A stretch of 64,000 nt of DNA from Hymenoscyphus infarciens (taxonomy: Eukaryota > Ascomycota > Leotiomycetes > Helotiales > Helotiaceae). Where the stretch lies: assembly GCA_001414345.1 (NCBI GenBank), contig LLCB01000224.1, forward strand, positions 35,773 to 99,772, read 5' to 3'. The position numbers were made by a program, and so were the translations under genes. Below the pieces are notes generated by a model. That model had not been told where the DNA came from and ran no database searches. It saw nothing but the letters and a program-made list of their open reading frames with translations. Positions 11,620 through 22,097 of this stretch are shown piece by piece (the first letter of the stretch is position 1; every line of letters begins with the position of its first letter).

Positions 11620-12425
11620 GGTGGATGTTGATAAATGTGGGTGGGCAGTCCCTAAATATGTCTTGCTTATGTTGTGGATGGAGGTACAGTTCTGTTGCTT
11701 GCTGGTTTTGCTTACAGTCTGCGGTTGTCGTGGTTGCTGTCTTCCACCTGAAAGACTTCAAAGAGCGGGTATTTATAGACTCAATTGACGCTAGCAAGCC
11801 CCACAGCATAAACAAACTGCCGCTGGGTATCCACATTTTCTTTCTTGGATTGGGTAGACGCGTTATAAGCTCGCGTGTTGAAGAGTTACACAGTGCTGTT
11901 TTCGCGGGGCAACCAGAGCGAAATATTCACTGTAAAGGCCCCGAACGCGTTTGAGTAAATAAACGGATCTGTGGGTGCGTGGCAACTTGAAAGCAAGGAA
12001 GCTTCTAGGTCTTTAGAAAACCTCTACGTCTTCTTTTTCTTCATATATGATGGGGAAAAGATACAAGGCAAATATCAAGGTTGTGCAGATCAACAAAAGC
12101 TTGAATCATAAACACAAGGGACATATCCATGATAACTGTAACGAAAGAAGAACCAGGAAAAAACAAAGTGCTAGAATACCTGCAGAGCTCTTTAATTTTC
12201 TTACTAGGGTAGTTGAATAAAATCTAGTTGCATATAACTATCTACTCTCTATGACCTGTCTTCCCATGAATGAGAGCGACTAAAAAGGGCTATAAGAGAG
12301 GAGACTCAACAAGCAAATGCTTAGTCTATAAAAACCAGAATAAGTATTTCAATGTTGCGGATAAAGTAAGACAAGTTGAACTATTTGTATGATGCTGGTT
12401 TTGCTTGCCGGCTTATCTCATTGGT
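11620..12425. other. Upstream region of the SAP gene; no gene seen
   Basis: Normal base composition and no convincing ORF. Two ACGCGTT-type motifs occur near 11859 and 11946, too little to claim a promoter element. Confidence 0.5.
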
Positions 12426-12625
12426 CCACCAGGGGGTGTAGGAATTCGTGACTGGCGAATGGTTAACTAACTCTCTACTATTCCTTCTATTGTTTATCTA
12501 AAACTCGATAAATCGATTCTATTATCCTAAAAGGCTTCAATAATTAAGATTTTAATATGTTTATCATTCTAAAGAAGTTTAAATAATTATAGAATACAGT
12601 CACGAATTCCTGCACCCCCTGGTGG
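12426..12625. mobile_element. 200-bp MITE with 29-bp terminal inverted repeats
   Basis: Arm 12426-12454 (ccaccagggggtg...gaattcgtgactg) is the reverse complement of 12597-12625 with one mismatch (T for C at the fourteenth base). Weaker complementarity continues ~8 bases outward. The interior is AT-rich and non-coding. No clear target duplication, so the superfamily is not assigned. Confidence 0.8.
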
Positions 12626-12899
12626 TCAAGTGATCTGTCACCGTGGAGTTTGAAAACCGCCAATATGTTTTTTTGAATTTGAAAAGATGATATTTGCTGA
12701 TAGCGCAACAACAGATTAGCTGGAATGATTTGCGTATGGGTGTCAGTTTCTGTTTCCAACTGAGAGTTCACTTTCTTGTGTCCCGTGACTTCAGGAAATG
12801 ACCTTCGAAATCATACCGCAGAATAGGTGGCCGCTGTTTTCATATCTAGTTTAGATTGAGAAGAGAACCTCTGGTGTAAATCTTTACTGCCAGCTCGGA

Positions 12900-13760
12900 A
12901 GATTGATCATCTTGGGTGAGAGAACCACTATCGAGTTATTCATAATCTTGGGAGGAGGGGCTGCTACAGTTTGGCTATGTCGCGATTAGGAAAGAAATGG
13001 CTATATGGCTTTGAAAATCATTTCGGCCGAGGAGTCTAAAGCTGACTGCGCAGAATTGAGATTGCTCAATCACATCACTCAACCTGGCGGGGAACATACA
13101 GCACAACCTTTGGAGCATTTCTGGATTGATGGCCCTAACGACCGCCACCTCTGCCTAGTTCTTCCAGTTTTTGGTCCTAGGGTTGATACACTATGGTGGG
13201 GACACAGAACCTCGGACGCTAGCAAAGTAACAGCAAGATGTATTGCACGACAGGTTGTTACCGGGTTGCAGTTTCAGTTTCTTCACCGAAATGGAATTGG
13301 TCACGGTGGTAAAATTTCATGACCTATCTCGTGTTGGGCATGGGCTAATTTGCAACTCAGCCTATCTCCCTGCCAACCTCTTTTTGCGGCAGGCTGACCT
13401 TGACACACTGAGCGAACGATGGATTGATGGTGTTAGAACCACGGATTATTGACTTCGGCGAGTCATACGATTTATCCAACCCGCCTAAACATCTCGGTAT
13501 ACCCTCAGACTATTGTTCCCCAGAGCTTACATTCAATACTTCAATACTTCAATTAGGGTTAGTTAGTACCAATACTTAGGCAATATTTAAGCTCCGCTGC
13601 CTCGTTAAGCTTTTTGACTCTCCAGATAACAATAAAAACAACGTTATTGAACAACTCCTTAGACTGATGGGAAAACACCTAACGAACCATGGTAGTCATC
13701 TTGGGATTCGAGAAGCAAATGGTTTGAGGAATGCGGAACAGCGAATTAAGAGTTTTTATT
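12900..13760 (+). pseudogene. Decayed SRPK-like protein kinase
   Basis: Kinase motifs appear in order but in several frames. Near 12945-12985 is a glycine loop like L-G-G-G-A-A-T-V-W-L. From 13005 is the VAIK-like strand A-L-K-I-I-S-A-E-E-S, then a hinge-like H-L-C-L-V-L-P. Near 13270-13310 is L-H-R-N-G-I-G-H-G, where the frame is lost just at the catalytic loop. Near 13438-13530 is I-I-D-F-G-E-S (DFG) followed by S-D-Y-C-S-P-E-L (APE-like). From 13580 comes L-F-D-S-P-D-N-N and Q-L-L-R-L-M-G-K. The order and wording resemble the fungal SRPK-type kinases that expand in many Pezizomycotina. Frame shifts and stops make it non-functional. Confidence 0.75.
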
Positions 13761-14213
13761 CATTCTCTTAAGTGGCCCTTCGGGGAAATTGTTCTTGAAG
13801 GTGTCAAATTTACTAAAAGCGAGGAGGTTATAGGCGGGGTGGTTGTCTACTAGAAGAGGCTAATATACTTGTGGGCCGCCTACTCCAGATACTCTAGTAA
13901 AATCTTGGGTCGAGGGTTTCAGTTGAAAATGCTTTTTAGCATTCTTGGGTTGGCCTTTGAAGCTTGTATTTTGGGCACTTCACAGTCAAAGGGTTCAGTG
14001 TACACTGTAAAGTACTAAGCCCAGGTACTCTATTATTTCTCGCTTCATCGTTTCGAGTCTCCAAGTATGACGAGTTTAATCCCCATATTGCTCATTCTCA
14101 CTCTATTTCTCAAACCTCGCATCATATGTATGTATCTCGTTAGAATCTAGCTCTCGTACTTTAATATCAATCTAACTATCTAAAATCTGGTTGTCATAGG
14201 CAGTGCCTCAATC
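13761..14213. other. Intergenic; nothing recognised
   Basis: No ORF with coding character and no repeat seen between the kinase relic and the Gly-rich gene. Confidence 0.5.
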
Positions 14214-14981
14214 CTAATGAAAAGCCAGATGGTGTGCCAAATGAGCTGCCAGTGGAGTATACTGAACCATGCTGCCCCTAAGCGGCAGCAGCAGTCCTCG
14301 AGCGATTTCATCCTGAACAGGATAGTATGGCAAACGAGAAGTGAGAAAAATTCCCCTGTGGAGTTCAGATACGTGCACTGGATGTCCTGAAAATATACAA
14401 CGTCGAAGTTTGGCAATAAGTTCAAGATCATTGTCGTCACCCATGCCTCCGTGTCTGTGATGCACACCTCCTCGGTTTCCAAAATCACTCTCACCTCCTA
14501 TAAAGCTTTCCCGACCGCGGTCGCCACCGCCCCCAAGATTGTTTTCTGGGACCCTTCCTCCTCTAAACCCCCCATTTCCTCGTCCCATCGTTTGACCACC
14601 CCTAAAATTGTTTCCTGGGTTTATACCACCTCCTATCTGTCCCCCGCCGCCAAAGTTTCCTGGTGGTTGATCCATGTTTCCATTTCCTTGTCTGAAGCCT
14701 GCAGGCCCAAAGTTGTTTCCTTGTAGAGGAGGCATACTACCACCAAACCCATTGTTACTAAAACCTCCGTCTCCTTGACCCATCGGTCCTCCAAAGTTTC
14801 CTGGTGGTGGCATATTGTTACCACCAAGCCCATTATTAGGACCTTGAAAGTTGCTAGGTTGTTGATATCTAGTACTAGGACCATTTCTATAACCAGGGTT
14901 GTTTCCATAGCTAGGGTTGTTTCTAAACCCACCTTGATTTATACCTTGTCCACTAAACTGTCCACCGCCGTAGTTGTTCAT
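14214..14981 (-). CDS. Gly/Asn-rich low-complexity protein with a short ordered C-terminus
   Basis: Single-exon ORF of 255 residues from ATG at 14981. Residues 1 to ~175 are built from G, N, F, P and Q in irregular N-F-G-G, G-F-R and G-N-N-F units with a few R-G-G-like steps, resembling RNA-binding or prion-like low-complexity segments. There is no signal peptide. The last ~75 residues are ordered in character (D-L-E-L-I-A-K-L-R-R, H-V-S-E-L-H-R-G-I-F, then P-L-A-A-H-L-A-H-H-L) and do not match a family I know. The strong composition bias also creates long shadow ORFs on the other strand. I infer a real gene because the frame stays open through both the biased and unbiased parts. Function unknown. 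Confidence 0.6.
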   Translation of the reverse strand: MNNYGGGQFSGQGINQGGFRNNPSYGNNPGYRNGPSTRYQQPSNFQGPNNGLGGNNMPPPGNFGGPMGQGDGGFSNNGFGGSMPPLQGNNFGPAGFRQGNGNMDQPPGNFGGGGQIGGGINPGNNFRGGQTMGRGNGGFRGGRVPENNLGGGGDRGRESFIGGESDFGNRGGVHHRHGGMGDDNDLELIAKLRRCIFSGHPVHVSELHRGIFLTSRLPYYPVQDEIARGLLLPLRGSMVQYTPLAAHLAHHLAFH

Positions 14982-15733
14982 GGTTTCGAAAGTGTTTTCG
15001 GGTGCCTTTTGGTCTGCTACTTATGTGGAAGGCTTTTGCGGATCGTTAGGCAGGGCTGAAGAACTTCCAGAGGTTGAAAAAGAAGGAGAGGGACGGCGCT
15101 TGGGTGGCTTTAAATATTGAGTGTCTGGGAGAGAGGCTGTAGTACGCGATGAATAAGTTAAGAAAGAGAAGAGGGATAATTATTGAGATTAAGAGAGAAG
15201 TGGTAATGAACTGAAGATATTTCTGGAATGTGATTTTCAAAATGACTTAGGTTAGTGGTTTGTGTCTTGTTGGGGAAGTTTGCCGATAAGCTGAATAAGT
15301 ACGGCATAGAGATGATCTTGATTATTGGGAAGAAAGGAGGAGGAGTAGTGAAGTAGTGATGGTGTTGGGCTGCGAGTACTGAAGAGAATAAAGTAAGTGG
15401 TTTGCGTGGTTGGAGTCAAGGTGTTAGAGTGAGGTTGTGAAAAGTATTCATGGAAAGATCAGACGGCGGTAACTAATGGGCAAGATGTAGTGAAGAGTTA
15501 GAATTGCGATTCTAAAGCGGTCGGAGAAATTACATAGTCCGTGAGCTGGAGAGGTTTTATGAATGATACTTTGTCACTGACTTAACAATAAGTAGCCAGT
15601 TTAGCGTAATATGCGAGAGTTCAACTGCAGACTTACAAGTACTCCTACCAAGTATCAACCAATAGCACTGTCACGATGAGCATAGCCCCAAAAGCGCCTA
15701 GAAAAATCTTTATCTTGAATAATTAAACATTAT
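14982..15733. other. Intergenic region between divergent-spaced minus-strand genes; nothing recognised
   Basis: Upstream of the Gly-rich gene and downstream of the esterase stop at 15734. No ORF or repeat that I would support. Confidence 0.5.
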
Positions 15734-17619
15734 CTAATACATAAGTTGCGCAACCACCTCCTCACTATTCAACAACCCACACCTCTCATCCAGCCTCTCC
15801 TCCTCACTTCCCACCATAACACCATTGCCCTCCCCAATCTTAAAAACACCCCCACCCTTCTCACCCTCGGGAAATGCACTAGTCCACCCACTCAGGGAAT
15901 CCTTTCCTCCACTGGGGTACTCCAAACTCGCAAAAGCACTCCAAGACCCCGGAATTCTACTCCCCAATTTATAATCCTGCGCCGTGGGAGCAAATGTATA
16001 ATTTTCCAAAGCAGGTGTATGATCCGTCAAGTTGAAAATCGAGATGTTACCATAGAGATATGATAATTCACTTGTATGGATGACTCCCAAACCAGGTAGA
16101 CCGGCAGATTCGAGGTATGAAGTCAAGAGTGTTTGATTGTTGTTGTACAAATATACCGGTGGTTCTTCGATGTCGTATTTGTTTGACATGGCTGTGATCA
16201 TTAGGACAGCTGGACAAACGAGGAGGATATCGCGAAATATTTGAGCTGAACGGTAGAATTCTGCGGACAGAGATGCTGCGGTGTTCGCTGTGAATTCTAC
16301 GATCGGGTAGAGGGCAAGGAGATTGGAAATGTTTGTTTCGTTTAAGAAGGGGTAGTAGAGTTTGAAGAAAGCTTGTGTGTCGTTGGGTGTTTGAATTTCT
16401 TGGTTTGTGAATAAAGTGGCGTCATTTTCTTGCCATCCTGCCATCAATGGTATCTTAGGGAATTTTCCCTCACGGACAAGGGTACTGGCTAGTTTGGGGA
16501 GAATATCTTGATCGACGGTTGGGAGGAAGATATCCCCGTCATTATCTCCCGAGGTTAAATTGATAAAGTCCAATGTGTGGTTGAGTAGCACCTGCATTGG
16601 CAACGCTTTGAGGCAGGCTATAAGAGCTGGGGAAGTGGAATAGGCGTCTGTGAAGTTGCATGCTGCCGAGGTAGCAATTGCTGCCGTTGCATTGAAGGAG
16701 ATGTTGGTGGCTGCTCCTGGCTCGAGGGCTGTGGATTGCATGATAGCTGCTGTGAAGGGGACTGGTTTCGAGTCGCCATAAGCAAGAACTTGGAGTCCCA
16801 CACTGAGACCTGGGAGTATTAGCTTTACTCTATTTCTTCCTTTTCTTCACAGTATGAGTTTCTTGCAATAAAAAAAAGATTCGAGGTGCTCTAAGCGAAT
16901 CCATTGTGACAAGGAAATTTTAGCTCACCTCCAGACGATTGACCAAAAATGGTGATCTTATTCGAATCTCCACCAAAAGCTTCAATATTCTCTTTGACCC
17001 ACTCAAGAGCCAATCTCTGGTCCTTCAAACCAACATTCAAAGATTTCCCCTCTCTCAAAGCTTCTGAAGTCGCAAATCCAAAGACTGTTTACTTCGTCAG
17101 TTTGAACCTCGACAGCTACAAAAATCGTAAACTTACTATTAAGACGATAGTTCATTCCAACATAAATAACCGGAGTCCCATTCTCAACCGCTTTACTAAT
17201 AAGTCCATCGGGTTTCGCAGTCCTTGCATAAGTTGTTCCACTATTCAGTCCGCCTAAAGAATCAGTCTCTTTCCTCGCTTAGGCTGGAAACTGTGGTAGT
17301 TTACCTCCGTAGATATATACCATAACAGGCAACTTCGTTCCATTTACATTTCCCGTCGGCCTTGCAACCTGTAAGTTCAAGCAATCCTCAGAGATATCCG
17401 TGACCGGAGACTGGTACAAGAATTCCGCTTCCGAGGACTGTGGACAAGAATGACCTGCAGTGGTCGCATTGAATGTGTAGCCCCTAGCTGGTGAAAATGA
17501 CTGCGGTGGTGCGAAGCGATTTTCTCCACTGGTGTCTTTTCCATATGGTATTCCGAGGAAAGTTTCAATACCAGGTGAGGATGTTATTCCATAGTAAGTG
17601 TGGTCTTTCTTCCTATCTA

Positions 17620-17627
17620 CTACCAGG
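17620..17627. repeat. Target-site duplication CTACCAGG (left copy)
   Basis: Identical to 20852-20859 on the other side of the hAT element. Confidence 0.93.
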
Positions 17628-20600
17628 TAGGCCTATACAACGAATTGATAAATAAAACATTAATTATTTATCATAAATATTAAATAGATAAATAGTATTT
17701 AAGCAATTATTTAAGTAATAAGAGCTTAAATAAATATATTACGAATAGTTTCTATTTATTAGGCTTAATATCTATACCCTAAGTCTTAGTATAGAGGGTT
17801 TATATAAGTTGAAACTTACTCTCTTTTTATATATATATATATAAATATAATAATACTCTTAATTTACTTACTTTTTAATTATTACTAATAAATTACTATC
17901 GCCTCTACTCGAATCTCTAAGAATATTTATTTATCTCTTATTATTATTATTTTATTTATCTTTTCCTAAAAGTTAGATTTCTAGTTCTATATAATCTTTA
18001 AACTAGTTTCTAAACTAGTTTAGAACTATTAGAATATAATAATACTAACGTCTTAATTTAAGCCTTATTCGAAGAAGCCTCTACTACTAGCTATCTACTA
18101 CTTAAGTATCTTCTAAGAGTAATTAATCACGTCTTAATTATACTACTATTAAATAAATCGATCCTATTATCTAAAACTACTAACTAAGAGACGTCTCTTA
18201 TATACTATCTTGACTTTAATATATCTAGTCCTAGGCCTTCTTTAAAGACAATGCTGCTATAGTATAAGCTCTTTAAGCCTCTCTAAACGCCTCTTCTCTA
18301 GCCTCTCCTTCTTTTATAGTATTACTAGAGACCTAAGATAAGAACTCTAAATCGCTTTCTTAAGATAGAGCGTATAAACGTTCTAAATATACTATTTCTA
18401 CTACTATTACTCTCTGCTAAGCTCTTTATTAAAACTTATATACCTTTATAATAAGACGACTTTTATATATAAATACTTTAATATTATATACTTAGATAGC
18501 TTTTAGGAAAAGTATACTAAAAAAGGTAAGAAAATACTACTTTTTAACTACTAATAGATATATAAGTTTTACTTCTAGAACTCTCTTAATTCTTACTACT
18601 ATAGTAATACTTCTAATATTATTAATCACTTATTTAAAAAGTATAAGTTTATAAAGGACATATATTATAAGAGGGAGCTAGTACTAGAGGCGCCTACTAT
18701 AATAAATATTATACTCTTTATTTAAGTACTCTTACTAAGAATTAATACTATAGATACTTATCTACGTTTTATTATATAGATAAACTAAGCTTTTACTCTT
18801 ATTAATTATATAGCTTTTAAATAGTTATATTATTCTAATACTCGACTTCTACTCTCTAATAGTTTACTAAGTAAAAGTTTAATAAGATAAGGTAGGAATA
18901 AGTGCTTTTACTTATAGAAATATATATATTTATCTCTATTACCTTTAATAGATAGTTATCTAAAAACTATAAGTATATTATAGAAGAAATTAGGTATTAG
19001 ATCGGCTTTAACTAGTAATAATATTATATAAATGTTAAGTATACTAAGGCGGTTTATAGTAAGTCTAAAAAGGGAATAGTAGATATTTTATTTACCTCTT
19101 TTTCTAGTAATATTAATATAATATAATTTAATAAGATAGATAATAGAATGCTTTTAGAGTAACGAAGTTAAAGTTTTAGTTTTAAGATTATATATAAAGT
19201 ACTTATAATTTATAAGGATAATACTACTAATAATAACACCTTTTATAACTACTTTCTCTAGAAGCTTAGGTCTTACTATAATAATAATCCTATGCTTAAT
19301 CTTAATATACTATAATATCTCTTTTAAGGTTATAACTCTTAGATTAGGTGTTTAGTATATTATTTAGTACTTATTACTATTATAGTATTTAACTTCTTAA
19401 AAAGTAGAAATATAGAAAAGGCTTTAAGAGTTATAAACTTAGTATAAAATTTATCTAGGAATAGAGAGTTTCTTATATACTATACCTCTCTCTTGATTTA
19501 TATAAAAATATACTATCTTATACTCTAGATTATAAGAAGTAATAAACGTTAAAATACTTAGTATTAAATCGCTTAAATAAAGATAATTCCTATTAATATT
19601 AATACTTAGTAGAATTCCCTTTATTTAATAATATTTAAGGCTTAAAAACAAAAGAATATAATCGCTTAATTTAAGAGAGACTTTAGTATATATTGGTTCC
19701 TTATTCCTACCTAGAATAAGTAGGATCTTTATAAGTAGGTAGAGCTTTATATAGAGCCTTTTTATAATTATATACTTTCGGTTTTATACTAGGCGCTATC
19801 TCTCTTTAAATATGTTAGTATTATATAGGGATTAGCTAACCTTATTTATAATATTATAATAGAAGAGGCTTCTTATACTCTTATACTCTAGGACCTTAAA
19901 AATGCTTTTAATTATACTAAAATTTTACTTAAAAAGTAGACTTTTAAGATAGAGTAGTTACTAATTTACTTTATTACCTATGTTCTTAATCTATATATTA
20001 AGTATATACTAATTTAATAATAATATAACCCTTCTTAAGCTCTTTAAATTATTAATTAGATTAAACTTTATATAAAGTACTAATACTCTTAAGATAGTCT
20101 AATTACTTAAATAGAGCCTACTATAGAGTACCTACTAAGATACTCTATCTACTAGTAGAATCTCCTTTTAAAAGCTTATACTTTAAATACTACTAGCTCT
20201 AATAAGTTATATACTAACTTTAATTAGTATCTTAATAACCCTTATATTATAACTTTTAATACTAATAAAGAGTGGCTTCTAGAATAGTAGAAGTTAAATA
20301 CCTTTTAATACCTAAATACTATACTTTATATATACGATTTATTAGCTATTTTAAGCACTAAAGTCGACGTTAAAAGGCTCTTTTTAGAAGGTTAAGATAT
20401 ATTAGAGTATAGTATATAGTAATAGATAGTTCTACTATATATATTATAAGACTTTTAAGGAGTTACTATAATTAAGAGGATAAAAAGAGTAAGGAAAAAG
20501 AGAGTAATTAGAGAGCGATTTTATAAGCTAAGCTTAGTATAAGTAATACTTTAAGAATAGCTTTATTTAATAACTAATTTATCTACTTTTTTAGCCTAGA

Positions 20601-20851
20601 AACGCCCTAGCATAGCTTAATTAAGATAATAAAAGCGACTAAAGTAGATAATTTTAAGGGATTTTTATATATATTTAAATAAGTAAGAAACCATACTAAA
20701 AGAGTAGAGAATATAGAATATTTATAAATAAATAACTACTATTTATACCCTAAACTCTCCTTATTCTTAAATAATTTAAAGGGTAATTTATCTGTAGAAA
20801 ATCGTAAATATTCTAAATATATTCATAGCTTTTATTCGTTGTGTAGACCTA
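17628..20851 (+). mobile_element. Complete RIP-mutated hAT transposon (3224 bp) inside the esterase exon
   Basis: Terminal inverted repeats TAGGYCTAYACAACGAAT lie at 17628-17645 and 20834-20851. They are flanked by a perfect 8-bp duplication CTACCAGG (17620-17627 and 20852-20859), the target-site length of hAT elements. Transposase remnants lie on the + strand. Around 18570-18655 is a BED-finger-like N-T-S-N-I-I-N-H-L-F-K-K. Around 19590-19635 is I-N-T-x-x-N-S-L-Y-L-I-I-F-K-A. Around 20335-20415 is the dimerisation region (D-L-L-A-I, then V-D-V-K-R-L-F, then D-I-L-E-Y). Many stops and the lack of CA/TG show RIP, so it is inactive. Confidence 0.93.
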
Positions 20852-20859
20852 CTACCAGG
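20852..20859. repeat. Target-site duplication CTACCAGG (right copy)
   Basis: Identical to 17620-17627. Removing the element plus one copy joins the esterase codons in frame. Confidence 0.93.
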
Positions 20860-20918
20860 GGGTTTACAAAGACCGCAGTCGCGATTACACCACCAGCTAG
20901 AAGAAGTGAGAAAAGCAT

Positions 20919-21385
20919 GCTAAAGAAAGTAGGATGGAAGTCGAAAAGACGGAAGAGAAGAGTTCTTGAACGAGGATCAAAGAGGTATTTATTCAAGCTG
21001 TACTAGGTGACGGAAGACGACTTTCTGCCTCTGTTGCGAGGAACCCGGTCGGGAAAGTAATCGGCAATGAGTGGGGTCAGATATCCCACTTTCGGGTGCA
21101 GGTAATCTTGTTCCTTTCCATACGGTAAGATGCAATAGATCAAATGTACTTCACCGCGGGTATGGCTGCAGGGTCTCAAAGGCATGTGTTACGATAAGTT
21201 TGTGCCAAGCTTGAGAGACCGAATGCCCGATTTTGCACCTGTGTTCAACCCGGTGTAATAGTTAGAAGGGTTGAATATCTCGGCCAATGGCTTAGACGGG
21301 TATACTTAATAAGAAAGATGGAATTTCATCCTTTTTAAAGCAAGAGATGTTTGCTTCGACGCAAAGTTAGAGGTAAACAAATTAA
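20919..21385. other. Upstream region of the esterase; no gene supported
   Basis: Normal composition. A 60-codon ORF on the minus strand (21003-21185) has no recognisable character and is probably chance. Confidence 0.45.
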
Positions 21386-22090
21386 GAGGAATAATATAGA
21401 GTAGTATTTAAAAGAAGGAGTAACTAATTTGACTTATTTTAAAAGGTTCTACTATTAAGAATAGCGTACTTTAATAAGCACCTTAGGCTACTACTACTAC
21501 TAGAGTCTATTATCTTCCTTTTCCTTTTATTATTAGTACTTAAATTTAAGGAAGAAGAGAGAGTATATATAGTAGAAGATTTAAGATTTACTAGTAGAAT
21601 AGCACTTTCAAAGAAAGGAATAATATAGAATAGTATTTAAAAGAAGAAGTACTATAAGAGAGTTAGTATATAGAGTAAGTATACTTTTAACTTTTTAGCC
21701 TTAATAGTAGTACTAACCTAATTAGGAAATTAGTATACGATTAAGAAAAGTAACTAAAAGAGCTTAAATAATCTTAATTCAAGAGTAGTTCAGCTTTTGA
21801 AGTAAGCTAATTACTTTAATATCAAGTAACCTAGAGTAATTAGCCTAAAAAGAGCCTAGTTTTAAAGTTTAATTTAGAAATTTATTATAGTATTAAGAGC
21901 TGATTTATATAGTCTTTTTTATATTATATATATATAACTCTTTTAATAATACGTTTTAATTCAATGTTAAAGACCTTTTATAATTCTCTATTAATTTATA
22001 TAACTTTTACGATTTATGATTTACAATTATTAATTTACGATTTATAATTTGCGATTTAGTCGATTCTAACCTTTTAGTATATCTAGGACA
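21386..22090. mobile_element. AT-rich RIP relic, unclassified
   Basis: Sharp change to AT-rich, stop-filled sequence. A ~40-bp direct repeat, ggaataatatag(a)gtagtatttaaaagaa, occurs at about 21389-21425 and 21619-21655. Near 22010-22065 there are repeats of the type acgatttata/acgatttatg. No termini or target duplication resolved. The block ends where the AflR-type gene fragment begins. Confidence 0.6.
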
Positions 22091-22097
22091 CCCTATT

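Larger units (their letters stand above)
15734..20918 (-). pseudogene. Secreted type-B carboxylesterase (alpha/beta hydrolase) interrupted by a hAT element
   Basis: Exons on the minus strand are 20918-20852 (with one target-site copy) continuing at 17619-17305, then 17253-17137, 17084-16929 and 16809-15734. Introns 17304-17254, 17136-17085 and 16928-16810 are all GT..AG. With the insertion and one 8-bp duplicate left out, the length is 1731 nt, an open 576-residue frame. ATG at 20918 starts a hydrophobic signal peptide (M-L-F-S-L-L-L-A-G-G-V-I-A-T-A). The mature part shows E-D-C-L-N-L, the nucleophile elbow G-Q-S-S-G (Ser about residue 216), a likely acid Glu near 346 in G-W-Q-E-N-D, and His near 463 in V-I-H-T-S-E-L-S-Y. 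Such enzymes hydrolyse carboxylic esters outside the cell. Outside the insertion I see no stop or frameshift, so the lesion is the transposon alone. Confidence 0.85.

Noticed and set aside
12418..12633. Target-site duplication for the 200-bp MITE
   Set aside because: Candidate flanking matches (tggtc, atct) are too short or shifted to be convincing.
14451..15059. Plus-strand ORFs opposite the Gly-rich gene
   Set aside because: Produced by the composition bias of the minus-strand gene.
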